A DNA stretch of 25,850 bases, from positions 1 through 25,850 of the forward strand of contig CAMTWK010000033.1 of assembly GCA_947085425.1 (NCBI GenBank), written 5' to 3'. Below the pieces are notes generated by a model. That model had not been told where the DNA came from. It worked only from the letters and a program-made list of their open reading frames with translations, and did not search any database. A program made the translations under genes and the position numbers. This document shows, piece by piece, positions 1-6,640 of this stretch (position 1 is its first letter; each line of letters starts with the position of its first letter). This DNA is from UKL13-2 sp947085425 (GTDB lineage: Bacteria; Pseudomonadota; Gammaproteobacteria; Burkholderiales; Usitatibacteraceae).

Positions 1-141
1 AGCGGAAAAGCGCTGTTCAGCCGCCCGCTATCGAGTGCGTAGGCCATCAACCTTACGAAGTACAGTTTGGATTCGCAGAATTTATAGGTCGCCAAGAATG
101 AAAAGCGTATATAAGGCGGGCCGACCCGTGAAATATGCAGG

Positions 142-1677
142 CTAATGGTCATGGTCGTGGACCAGCCCGCTGTTGAGCAAGCTACGCGCCTCAAAAATAA
201 CATCTGACGCGGTCAAGCCGTGCGGCCCCATGCCGTGGTGTAACGCGGCATCCGCCGCCGCACCATGTAAATAAACGCCCAGTCTGGCCGCATCCCATAC
301 ATCGAGGCCAATGGCCAAAAATGCCGCAAGCATGCCCGCCAGCGCGTCACCCATCCCACCCGTTGCCATGCCGGGGTTGCCGGTGGTGTTGATCACCAGA
401 CGGCCATCAGGGTGGGCAATAATTGTTCCGGCGCCCTTGAGCACCACCACCGAGGCGAATTGGCGGGCAATATTGCCGGCCGCCGCAATCCGGTCACTTT
501 GAATTTCGCTGGCCTTGATGCCCAGTAATTGACCGGCTTCGCCGGGGTGAGGTGTGAAAATAAAAGGCAAGCAGGGTAGCCCTGATTCAGCCTTTTTTGT
601 CTGAAAAGCGGCGCGAATGCTGGGGTTTATTGATATGGTATTGATTGCGTCGGCGTCAATTACCATCGGCCGATTGAGCGACAACATACCGAGCAATGAT
701 GCGCTACCCATTTCACCCATACCCATGCCAACGGCAAATGCCGTCATTGTTTCGTCCTTGCACAGCAGTTTGGCATCACGCACCATCATTTCCGGATGCA
801 AGATGTCCAGCGCCGGGCGATCCTTGTCAAATAGTCCGAGGTAAACCTTGCCGGCCCCCATGTGTAACGCGGCACGTGCGGCCAATACCGCCGCACCGGT
901 CATTCCCTCGGCACCGCCGATGATGCCTACATTGCCATAGTGGCCTTTGTGGGAATTCTCCCGACGCATCGGTACCAACGGTCGCACTTGGTCAACCGTG
1001 AGTAATGTCCCCGCGCCGCACGGTTTGATATCAGTTATGCCAAGCGATTCAATGGTGACCGTGCCGGCATGATCCGGCCCATCCGCGGTATACAAACCGG
1101 GTTTGGCGGCGATAAAGGTGATGGTTTGGTCGGCTTCGATTGTCGGCGTAAACGCGGTGCCGGAATTGCCATCTAGTCCACTTGGTATATCAATGGCCAA
1201 CATCAAAAATTCGCCGATGCGTCGTTGCTGGTTGCAGCGATTGATGACATCGGCAAAGGCGCCGGTTGGCGGTCGTGAAATGCCAATGCCAAACAAGCCG
1301 TCGATCACTAGATCAAAGAGAGGACTTTTCGGCCATGATTTGATAATTTCACCGTTGCCTTTGATAAACGCCTGATAGGCGACCTGTGCCGCGGCATTTT
1401 GTTGTTGCTGTTCACCCAGCGCCAGCACGGTAACGTGGCATTTAGCCTGCAAGTTTGCTGCGGCCACCCAGGCGTCACCACCGTTATTGCCCGGACCGGC
1501 CAATATCAAAATGTTCTTTGTCTTTGATTTTTTGAGCGCAGCCAAGGCATGGTTGGCGACCGCAAGTCCGGCGCGCTGCATCAGTGAAACTTTTGGATGG
1601 GCTGCGGCGTACGTCTGTTCAATTTGACGTAATTCGTCAATGGTGGTCAGGGTGATTGGAGCGGTGGGTGGGGTCAT
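142..1677 (-). CDS. nnr: Bifunctional NAD(P)H-hydrate epimerase / ADP-dependent NAD(P)H-hydrate dehydratase
   Basis: This enzyme repairs hydrated NADH and NADPH in the cytoplasm. The N-terminal YjeF_N domain epimerises R- and S-NAD(P)HX, and the C-terminal ribokinase-like domain dehydrates S-NAD(P)HX using ADP. The 511 residues match the usual length of the fused YjeF family (about 500-515). The epimerase glycine motif GPGNNGGDA lies at residues 61-69. The dehydratase half begins near residue 240 with HKGHYGNVGIIGG and carries the nucleotide-binding motif NPGMATGGMGD at 434-444. The protein ends in a short His/Asp tail (HDHDH). The ATG at 1675-1677 is the natural start, although no strong Shine-Dalgarno is visible. 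The gene is transcribed divergently from rpoE, with 447 bases between the two starts, and shows no sign of damage. Identification is firm; both activities are inferred from family motifs. Confidence 0.95.
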   Translation of the reverse strand: MTPPTAPITLTTIDELRQIEQTYAAAHPKVSLMQRAGLAVANHALAALKKSKTKNILILAGPGNNGGDAWVAAANLQAKCHVTVLALGEQQQQNAAAQVAYQAFIKGNGEIIKSWPKSPLFDLVIDGLFGIGISRPPTGAFADVINRCNQQRRIGEFLMLAIDIPSGLDGNSGTAFTPTIEADQTITFIAAKPGLYTADGPDHAGTVTIESLGITDIKPCGAGTLLTVDQVRPLVPMRRENSHKGHYGNVGIIGGAEGMTGAAVLAARAALHMGAGKVYLGLFDKDRPALDILHPEMMVRDAKLLCKDETMTAFAVGMGMGEMGSASLLGMLSLNRPMVIDADAINTISINPSIRAAFQTKKAESGLPCLPFIFTPHPGEAGQLLGIKASEIQSDRIAAAGNIARQFASVVVLKGAGTIIAHPDGRLVINTTGNPGMATGGMGDALAGMLAAFLAIGLDVWDAARLGVYLHGAAADAALHHGMGPHGLTASDVIFEARSLLNSGLVHDHDH

Positions 1678-1758
1678 TTTCTTGGTTTATACAACAAAAA
1701 TTTAGAAATCAAGGTCGATTGGGCGTTATGGACAAGAGGGTATGGGAGGAGCGATGGT

Positions 1759-1786
1759 GGAACTAATCGAGTTTGCCCCTGTCACT
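1759..1786 (+). promoter_or_regulatory. Candidate sigma-E (RpoE) promoter for the rpoE operon
   Basis: GGAACTA (1759-1765) is followed by 15 bases and then GTCACT (1781-1786). The known sigma-E consensus is close to GGAACTT, a 15-16 base spacer and GTC followed by an A-rich end, so the -35 element matches at six of seven bases and the GTC core is intact. Transcription would start near 1791-1793, giving an rpoE leader of about 330 bases that contains the hairpin at 1834-1886. Autoregulation of rpoE by its own product is well known in proteobacteria, which makes the site plausible. The assignment rests on the match by eye. Confidence 0.5.
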
Positions 1787-1833
1787 ATACCGTTCGCAAT
1801 ATGGTTTTCAGTTTTTTGAATGGCGATGGTCGA

Positions 1834-1886
1834 TGGTGATGCTCAACCGTAATTACCGGTTCGCCGGTGATTGCGGAGCGTGACCA
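1834..1886 (+). other. Long stem-loop with TTCG tetraloop upstream of rpoE
   Basis: The inner stem pairs 1848-1859 with 1864-1875 around a TTCG loop (1860-1863). After a three-base bulge (1845-1847), the outer stem pairs 1834-1844 with 1876-1886, with one G/G mismatch at 1838/1882. This makes about 22 pairs, three of them U-G wobbles (1840/1880, 1850/1873, 1854/1869) that would become A/C mismatches in minus-strand RNA. No T-run follows on either strand, so it is not a standard intrinsic terminator. Confidence 0.6.
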
Positions 1887-2111
1887 AGCCAAACAGATTG
1901 ATTTCACGCAGAATTTCAGGAGGGACAAGATGACGGCGTTTATAATAGCGGGCAGTGCAATGGAACATGATGTGCTCGGTGGTTCCAGACAAACTGGCCT
2001 GCGATTGCGCAATGTGACAAACGGCACCTCGATTAACAATGAGCGCCATAAACACCATGCAGGTGTGTCGGTGCAGGAAAAAAATAGCCGCGATGCGGTA
2101 AATTCCAAACA

Positions 2112-2116
2112 GGGAG
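2112..2116 (+). promoter_or_regulatory. Ribosome-binding site that fixes the rpoE start
   Basis: GGGAG lies eight bases before the ATG at 2125. No comparable site precedes the earlier in-frame ATG at 1867, and family length (about 190-200 residues) also favours 2125. Confidence 0.65.
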
Positions 2117-2124
2117 CGGGTTCG

Positions 2125-2724
2125 ATGAGCGATCGTGAGATCGATCAACAATTGGTTTTGCGCGTGCAGGCGGGCGACAAACGGGCCTTTGAGCTGCTGG
2201 TGATCAAATACCAGCGCCGGGTCGAGCGTTTATTGTCGCGCATTATTCGCAATCAATCTGAAATTGAGGACGTTTCTCAAGAAGCCTTTATCAAGGCTTA
2301 TCGCGCAATTGGCGGCTTTCGTGGCGATAGCGCGTTTTACACCTGGTTGTATCGCATTGCGATTAATTCGGCAAAAAATTTCCTGATCAGTCAGGGACGA
2401 CGCGCGCCCACCTCAACCGGTTATGACGTTGAGGAAGCGGAAAATTTCGAAGATGCCAGCGGACTTCGCGACATGGCAACGCCGGATTCGATATTAATGA
2501 GTAAACAAATTGGTGAAATCGTCAATCGCACTATTGATGCATTGCCGGCCGAATTGCGTACAGCCATCACACTGCGTGAGATCGAAGGGCTGTCATACGA
2601 AGAAATTGCACAAATTATGGATTGTCCGATCGGCACGGTTCGTTCGCGTATTTTCCGTGCGCGCGAAGCGGTGGCAGCCGAATTGCGCCCGCAATTGGGA
2701 ACCGACGAGGGCACAAGGTGGTAA
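2125..2724 (+). CDS. rpoE: RNA polymerase sigma factor RpoE (ECF, sigma-E/AlgU type)
   Basis: This extracytoplasmic-function sigma factor directs RNA polymerase to envelope-stress promoters. With the ATG at 2125 the protein has 199 residues, normal for RpoE/AlgU. Region 2 spans about residues 10-95 and includes the typical stretch FYTWLYRIAINSAKNF (71-86). Region 4 spans about 130-190, with the helix-turn-helix LSYEEIAQIMDCPIGTVRSR at 156-175 that reads the -35 element. It leads a block with rseA, rseB and mucD, which encode its inhibitor, the inhibitor's protector and a periplasmic protease, so its role as sigma-E is well supported by context. A sigma-E-like promoter upstream suggests it activates its own operon. 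The reading frame is open 86 codons further upstream, but that part has no family resemblance. Confidence 0.96.
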   Translation: MSDREIDQQLVLRVQAGDKRAFELLVIKYQRRVERLLSRIIRNQSEIEDVSQEAFIKAYRAIGGFRGDSAFYTWLYRIAINSAKNFLISQGRRAPTSTGYDVEEAENFEDASGLRDMATPDSILMSKQIGEIVNRTIDALPAELRTAITLREIEGLSYEEIAQIMDCPIGTVRSRIFRAREAVAAELRPQLGTDEGTRW

Positions 2725-2822
2725 ATGAATTTGCAGGTAAATCAGCAGGGAATAACACAGGTGCGCAACGGGTACTGTCACGGCAAATGAAAATCGTGCA
2801 TAAAATGGGCGCGCGGATTAAT

Positions 2823-2826
2823 GGAG
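2823..2826 (+). promoter_or_regulatory. Ribosome-binding site that fixes the rseA start
   Basis: GGAG stands nine bases before the ATG at 2836. An in-frame ATG at 2821 overlaps this site and would have no ribosome-binding site of its own, so the later ATG, which gives the family-like N-terminus MNDKIS, is preferred. Confidence 0.65.
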
Positions 2827-2835
2827 ATTTTTAGT

Positions 2836-3357
2836 ATGAATGACAAGATTTCAACACTGCTAGATGGCGAGTTGGATCGTGAGGAGGCGATAGCAACCAT
2901 CCGCCATCTTGGTGCCGATGCCCAGCGTCGGGCGACCTGGGATAGTTATCACCTTATTGGTGATGTATTGCGTGGTGAGGACTTGGGGGAAATGGCGCGT
3001 CGCCGCAAATCGACGGAAGTCCTTTTTGCGAAGTTGGCGGCAGAACCAACCGTGATCGCTCCCGCGGCTATTCACCAGGCCAGGCGCCAAAGTAAGACAC
3101 GTATCGCCATGGCCATGGCGGCATCGATTGTGACCGTTTCTGCGATTGCGGTGATTGCCATGAAACAACAGAGCGGTGTAGTGGCACCGGTGCAGATGGT
3201 GCAGCAAAACCCACCGCAGGCAATTGTGCCGGTGGCGGCACCGGTGAATGAGCGGGTGAATGATTATTTGGTGATTCATCGTCAGTTTGCCAATCGACAA
3301 GGATTACAAACCGCGTCCACCCGCGGCGAAGCACCACGGGCCGCCGCAGGAAAATGA
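2836..3357 (+). CDS. rseA: Anti-sigma-E factor RseA (MucA-like)
   Basis: RseA is an inner-membrane protein that holds sigma-E inactive and releases it after regulated proteolysis during envelope stress. The 173-residue product starts MNDKISTLLDGELDREEA, the typical N-terminal sigma-binding segment. RATWDSYHLIGDVLRG at about residues 32-47 is a hallmark of the RseA/MucA N-terminal domain. One membrane segment lies at about 89-109, and the C-terminal 60 residues would be periplasmic, ending in the conserved-looking VNDYLVIHRQF at 141-151. The periplasmic part is where RseB is expected to bind. It sits 111 bases after rpoE and before rseB, in the standard order. Family membership is clear from the N-terminus and the neighbours; the exact protease sites cannot be read from the sequence. 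Confidence 0.92.
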   Translation: MNDKISTLLDGELDREEAIATIRHLGADAQRRATWDSYHLIGDVLRGEDLGEMARRRKSTEVLFAKLAAEPTVIAPAAIHQARRQSKTRIAMAMAASIVTVSAIAVIAMKQQSGVVAPVQMVQQNPPQAIVPVAAPVNERVNDYLVIHRQFANRQGLQTASTRGEAPRAAAGK

Positions 3358-3380
3358 GTGCCTCGTTGGGCAAAAGCGGC

Positions 3381-3434
3381 TTAATGAATCAGACCGGCTT
3401 AATTAACCAGGCCGGTTTAATTAACCAGGCCGGT
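3381..3434 (+). repeat. Three tandem copies of an 18-base unit between rseA and rseB
   Basis: The unit TTAATTAACCAGGCCGGT occurs exactly at 3399-3416 and 3417-3434. A diverged first copy (TTAATGAATCAGACCGGC) occupies 3381-3398. ACCGGC at 3393-3398 and GCCGGT at 3411-3416 are perfect reverse complements, so adjacent copies can form a hairpin with a 12-base loop. Confidence 0.9.
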
Positions 3435-3463
3435 TTAACGACCCATAAACCAAACAAATCCTT

Positions 3464-4459
3464 ATGTTGATGCGTATTTTGGCGAGCGTTCGCTCGCGGC
3501 GAAGCTGGTTGGTTGGCATGATTGCGGCCGGTTTATTGGGCACCAGTTTCGCCAATCCACCTAAAAATTCATCGGAATGGCTGGAACGGATTGCCAAATC
3601 CGCTCGTGAGTTGCCGTATACCGGTGTGTTTATTCATCAAACCGGCGAGGGTTCGACCACAACACGCATTACCCACATGGTCGATCAGCAGGGAAATGAG
3701 CATGAACGCCTTGAAATGATGGACGGACCGGTGATGGAAGTGGTACGCCGGAATAATGAAATGTTTTGTTATCACCCTGATCAAAAAATGGTGCGTGTAG
3801 ACCGGCGTGCAGCCGGTCGTTTTTTTACGTCGCTGGTGACCGGAAGCGCAGCAGAAATTAGCGAGAACTACAAGGTGAAATTGGGTGCGATCGAGCGTAT
3901 CGCCGGCTTTGATTGCCAATGGGTGATTTTGCAACCCAAGGACGCCATGCGTTATATGCAAAAATTATGCGCCGAATTGGGCTCGGGATTATTGTTGCGC
4001 GCACGTTTGTACAACGGTCGCAACCAATTGCTCGAGCAATTTATGTTTACCCAGCTTGATGTAACTGGGGCGGGTGCCAAACAAAATATTCGTTCACGCT
4101 TCGACGAAAAGGGTTGGCAGCGGGACTATTCGGTGAAAACGGACTTAAAATCAACCGATACCGGCTGGCAGGTGAGCAATCTTCCGGCCGGTTTTCGTAA
4201 AATTACTGAAATGGCACGCAACTTGGCCGGGCGAAAGCAATCGGTGTCACATTTGGTGTTTTCTGACGGTCTGCTGAATGTGTCGGTGTTTATCGAACCG
4301 TCGGCGGGCGTACCGGTAGTGGCGTCAGCCGGCATGAAGGACGACGGTCCGGTCAGTTATGCGATCCGTCCGTTGCTGGAATATCAGGTGACCGTAATGG
4401 GCGAAGTCCCTGTGGCGGCGGTGCAGGCCATTGCGGACAGTATTTCGTTGCGCAAATAA
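3464..4459 (+). CDS. rseB: Periplasmic sigma-E regulator RseB (MucB)
   Basis: RseB binds the periplasmic domain of RseA and shields it from the protease that starts its degradation; lipopolysaccharide or lipid signals release it. The product has 331 residues, close to the family norm (about 315-330). It begins with a signal peptide: basic residues at 4-13, a hydrophobic core at about 15-28 and a likely cleavage after Ala30 (SFA then NPP). The segment SSEWLERIAKSARELPYTGVF at about 36-56 is the familiar start of the mature RseB lipid-binding domain, and RARLYNGRNQLLEQFMFTQLD in mid-protein is also family-like. No clear Shine-Dalgarno precedes the ATG at 3464; a second ATG two codons later (3470) is an alternative. 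The gene follows a short tandem repeat that separates it from rseA. Confidence 0.93.
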   Translation: MLMRILASVRSRRSWLVGMIAAGLLGTSFANPPKNSSEWLERIAKSARELPYTGVFIHQTGEGSTTTRITHMVDQQGNEHERLEMMDGPVMEVVRRNNEMFCYHPDQKMVRVDRRAAGRFFTSLVTGSAAEISENYKVKLGAIERIAGFDCQWVILQPKDAMRYMQKLCAELGSGLLLRARLYNGRNQLLEQFMFTQLDVTGAGAKQNIRSRFDEKGWQRDYSVKTDLKSTDTGWQVSNLPAGFRKITEMARNLAGRKQSVSHLVFSDGLLNVSVFIEPSAGVPVVASAGMKDDGPVSYAIRPLLEYQVTVMGEVPVAAVQAIADSISLRK

Positions 4460-4551
4460 CCGGCAATTAAGCCGGGTAACTTCCGGAAATTTTTTTAACC
4501 AACCGGCGTTGTCCGGTGATTTTTAATCAAAACGTAGGAATGTTATTACTC

Positions 4552-6153
4552 ATGAATATTAGTCATCGCTCAGTCAGCACCCATGCAACCAAAATTCGAT
4601 TGTTATTCATCAGTGCAATTTTTGTCACCCTCGGATTGCTGATGTCGCCCGCGCAGGCGCAATCAGGAGCAGCGCGTGTGACGTTACCGGATTTTTCAGA
4701 GTTGGTGGAAAAGGAGGGCGCTGCGGTGGTCAACGTCAGTACCAAATCGCGTCGTGGCAATTCGGGCATGACCGGCACCAGTCCGGAGGATAGTGAACAG
4801 TTTTACGAATTTTTCCGTCGGTTTATGCCCCCTGATGCGCTTCCACAGCCACGGCAAAATCCACAAACTCCGCAAAATCCTCGTCGCAATCCACGCGAAC
4901 CGCGTGAGCCACGTGAGCGCGCCCCAAACAACGAAGCGCCGCTGCGCGACGTCGGCCAGGGCTCGGGTTTTATCATCTCTTCGGATGGATTTATTATCAC
5001 CAACCGTCACGTGGTGATGGTGCAGGGGCGCGATAGCAACAATCGCCCGGCGCCGGTTTATGCCGATGAAGTAAAGGTCACACTGAACGATAAACGCGAG
5101 TTTATTGCCAAAGTGGTTGGTGCAGACGAGCGTACCGATGTGGCTGTTCTGAAGGTTGAGGCGTCGGGGTTGCCAAAGGTCACCATCGGTAATTCGGATC
5201 GGTTAAAAGTGGGCGAATGGGTGCTTGCCATCGGTTCCCCGTTCGGCTTCGAAAACACTGTCACGGCTGGTATTGTCAGCGCCAAGTCGCGGGAAACCGG
5301 CGAATTGGTGCCGTTTATCCAAACCGACGCCGCCGTCAACCCGGGCAATTCCGGTGGTCCGTTATTCAATACCAAGGGCGAAGTGGTCGGCGTCAATTCG
5401 CAGATTTTCACCGGCACCGGTGGTTATTTGGGCATTTCTTTTGCGATTCCGTCCAATACCGCGATGGAAGTTGCCAACCAGATCATGAAATCAGGCAAGG
5501 TACTGCGCAGCCGCATCGGTATTGGCCTGAGCCCTTTCCCCATAACCGAAGAGCTCGCCGAAGCGCTGGGATTGCCCAAAAAAGATCCCGGTATTTTGGT
5601 CGACAGCGTTGAAGAAGGCGCGCCTGCTGCCAAAGCCGGAGTCAAGCCACGTGATGTGATTCAAAAGGTGGATGGCAAAGTTGTCAAGGCAATACCAGAT
5701 ATTCAACGCATCATTTTCCCCAAAGTGCCTGGCTCCAAAGTGACCTTGTCAATTTGGCGTAATGGCGCAACCAAGGAAATTGTCACCGCTGTTATGGAAT
5801 TGGTTGATCCTGCGGACGTCCGTCCGGTCGGCACAGAAAAGTCTCCGGGCAAGGATAAACCCTCGCTGAAGCCAAATAGTTTGGGACTGATTTTGGAAGA
5901 AATCGACGAAGATGACCGCAAGTCGATGTCGATCACCCAAGGCGTGGCGATTGTCGAGGCATCCGGCCCTGCCGCACGGGTTGGTTTGCGCCGGGGCGAC
6001 GTAATTTTGTTGGTCAATACCACCGAAATTAAGTCGGTCGCGCAATTTGACGAGGTAGTGGCCAAGCTGGATGACAAACGTCCGGTGGCGTTGTTGGTCA
6101 AACGGGAAGATGCGCCGGCCCGTTACATCACCCTTCGACCTGATTCAAAGTAG
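4552..6153 (+). CDS. mucD: Periplasmic HtrA-type serine protease MucD (DegP family)
   Basis: This periplasmic protease/chaperone degrades misfolded envelope proteins. From the ATG at 4552 the protein has 533 residues: a signal peptide (about 1-36, cleavage after AQA), a trypsin-like domain and two PDZ domains (about 322-415 and 440-530). The catalytic triad is intact: His153 in ITNRH, Asp196 in RTDVAVLKV and Ser267 in NPGNSGGPL. Family members of this operon type average about 470-500 residues. The surplus here is largely a proline/arginine-rich loop at about 98-128 and a lysine-rich linker between the PDZ domains. The frame is open to a GTG at 4516 and an ATG at 4540, but AGGA at 4536-4539 best serves the ATG at 4552, though its 12-base spacing is long. 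The position after rseB is standard for mucD. Confidence 0.94.
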   Translation: MNISHRSVSTHATKIRLLFISAIFVTLGLLMSPAQAQSGAARVTLPDFSELVEKEGAAVVNVSTKSRRGNSGMTGTSPEDSEQFYEFFRRFMPPDALPQPRQNPQTPQNPRRNPREPREPRERAPNNEAPLRDVGQGSGFIISSDGFIITNRHVVMVQGRDSNNRPAPVYADEVKVTLNDKREFIAKVVGADERTDVAVLKVEASGLPKVTIGNSDRLKVGEWVLAIGSPFGFENTVTAGIVSAKSRETGELVPFIQTDAAVNPGNSGGPLFNTKGEVVGVNSQIFTGTGGYLGISFAIPSNTAMEVANQIMKSGKVLRSRIGIGLSPFPITEELAEALGLPKKDPGILVDSVEEGAPAAKAGVKPRDVIQKVDGKVVKAIPDIQRIIFPKVPGSKVTLSIWRNGATKEIVTAVMELVDPADVRPVGTEKSPGKDKPSLKPNSLGLILEEIDEDDRKSMSITQGVAIVEASGPAARVGLRRGDVILLVNTTEIKSVAQFDEVVAKLDDKRPVALLVKREDAPARYITLRPDSK

Positions 6154-6158
6154 CCAAC

Positions 6159-6452
6159 ATGCTGCGGTTAACTTTGGTTGGCCGCAGCTATTGCAGTCTT
6201 TGTGACGTCATGCAGGCCGTCTGCCGGCAGGCAGCAGAACGCCACCAGCAGGCAATTGATCTGCAGATAGTGGATTTGGAAGACCATCCACAACTTGAAG
6301 ACAAATTTGGCGAATGGGTGCCGGTTTTGCTGTTGGGATCACTTGAAACCGGTGCGGAAATTTGTCACTACCATTTTGACGAAACATCGTGGTTGGCCGC
6401 GTGCCGTCAAGATGCGGCTGCGGCTGGCCGAAAATGCAACTCGTCCTCGTAA
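6159..6452 (+). CDS. Glutaredoxin-like small thioredoxin-fold protein (DUF836)
   Basis: This is a 97-residue thioredoxin-fold protein with an N-terminal redox motif C12-S-L-C15 in the context RSYCSLCDVM, and a VPV stretch with the cis-proline position at residue 55. These are the two landmarks of glutaredoxin-like proteins of the DUF836 group. It begins five bases after the mucD stop, so it is almost certainly co-transcribed with the sigma-E block. A small glutaredoxin-like gene between mucD and lepA is common in Betaproteobacteria. The physiological substrate is unknown. No signal peptide is visible, so it should act in the cytoplasm. The C-terminal 15 residues look unstructured. Confidence 0.8.
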   Translation: MLRLTLVGRSYCSLCDVMQAVCRQAAERHQQAIDLQIVDLEDHPQLEDKFGEWVPVLLLGSLETGAEICHYHFDETSWLAACRQDAAAAGRKCNSSS

Positions 6453-6504
6453 AACAAGTCACTTTCGGCTAAAATACAAGGTTGTCTGAGCGCGCATAAC
6501 GAAT

Positions 6505-6528
6505 AGGGCACCTTTGGTGCCCTTATTT
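6505..6528 (+). terminator. Intrinsic terminator closing the rpoE-mucD-glutaredoxin block
   Basis: GGGCACC (6506-6512) pairs perfectly with GGTGCCC (6516-6522) around a TTT loop, with a further A-T pair outside. The stem is followed by TTATTT. It lies 52 bases after the glutaredoxin stop and before lepA. The T-run is interrupted by one A, so termination may be partial. Confidence 0.7.
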
Positions 6529-6532
6529 GTAT

Positions 6533-6600
6533 TTGCCGAAGGCAATACGGAGCGTGTTGTCCCTGCTCATCAGGGACATGTTGCCGTCCGGTTGGTAACA
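6533..6600 (+). promoter_or_regulatory. Leader of lepA with three further consecutive stem-loops
   Basis: After the terminator come TTGCC/GGCAA (6533-6537 with 6541-6545, loop GAA), TGTCCCTG/CAGGGACA (6558-6565 with 6571-6578, loop CTCAT) and TGTTGCC/GGTAACA (6579-6585 with 6594-6600, one G-U pair). They do not overlap and could all form in one transcript. A weak sigma-70-like pair, TTGCCG (6581-6586) and TTTAAT (6603-6608) with 16 bases between, overlaps the last one. Confidence 0.5.
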
Positions 6601-6640
6601 GTTTTAATTGTCATTTGTCGAATATTTGTAAAGCGCCTTA

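Larger units (their letters stand above)
1678..2124. other. Divergent intergenic region between nnr and rpoE, no convincing gene
   Basis: These 447 bases separate two divergent genes. The rpoE reading frame stays open upstream to 1867, but the 86 extra codons do not resemble a sigma factor, and a good ribosome-binding site stands before the internal ATG at 2125, so I treat the extension as non-coding. The region holds a sigma-E-like promoter (1759-1786), a long hairpin with a TTCG loop (1834-1886), a perfect TATAAT hexamer at 1941-1946 without a matching -35, and a short inverted repeat TGGAAC...GTTCCA at 1961-1987. Confidence 0.7.

Noticed and set aside
1..141. Short open frames at the left edge, for example frame 3 from base 3 to a TGA at 99-101.
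   Set aside because: Too short and unrecognisable; it may be the end of a plus-strand gene, but nothing supports one frame over another.
1867..2124. 86-codon N-terminal extension of rpoE.
   Set aside because: No sigma-factor resemblance, unusual composition, and a better ribosome-binding site and family length at the ATG at 2125.
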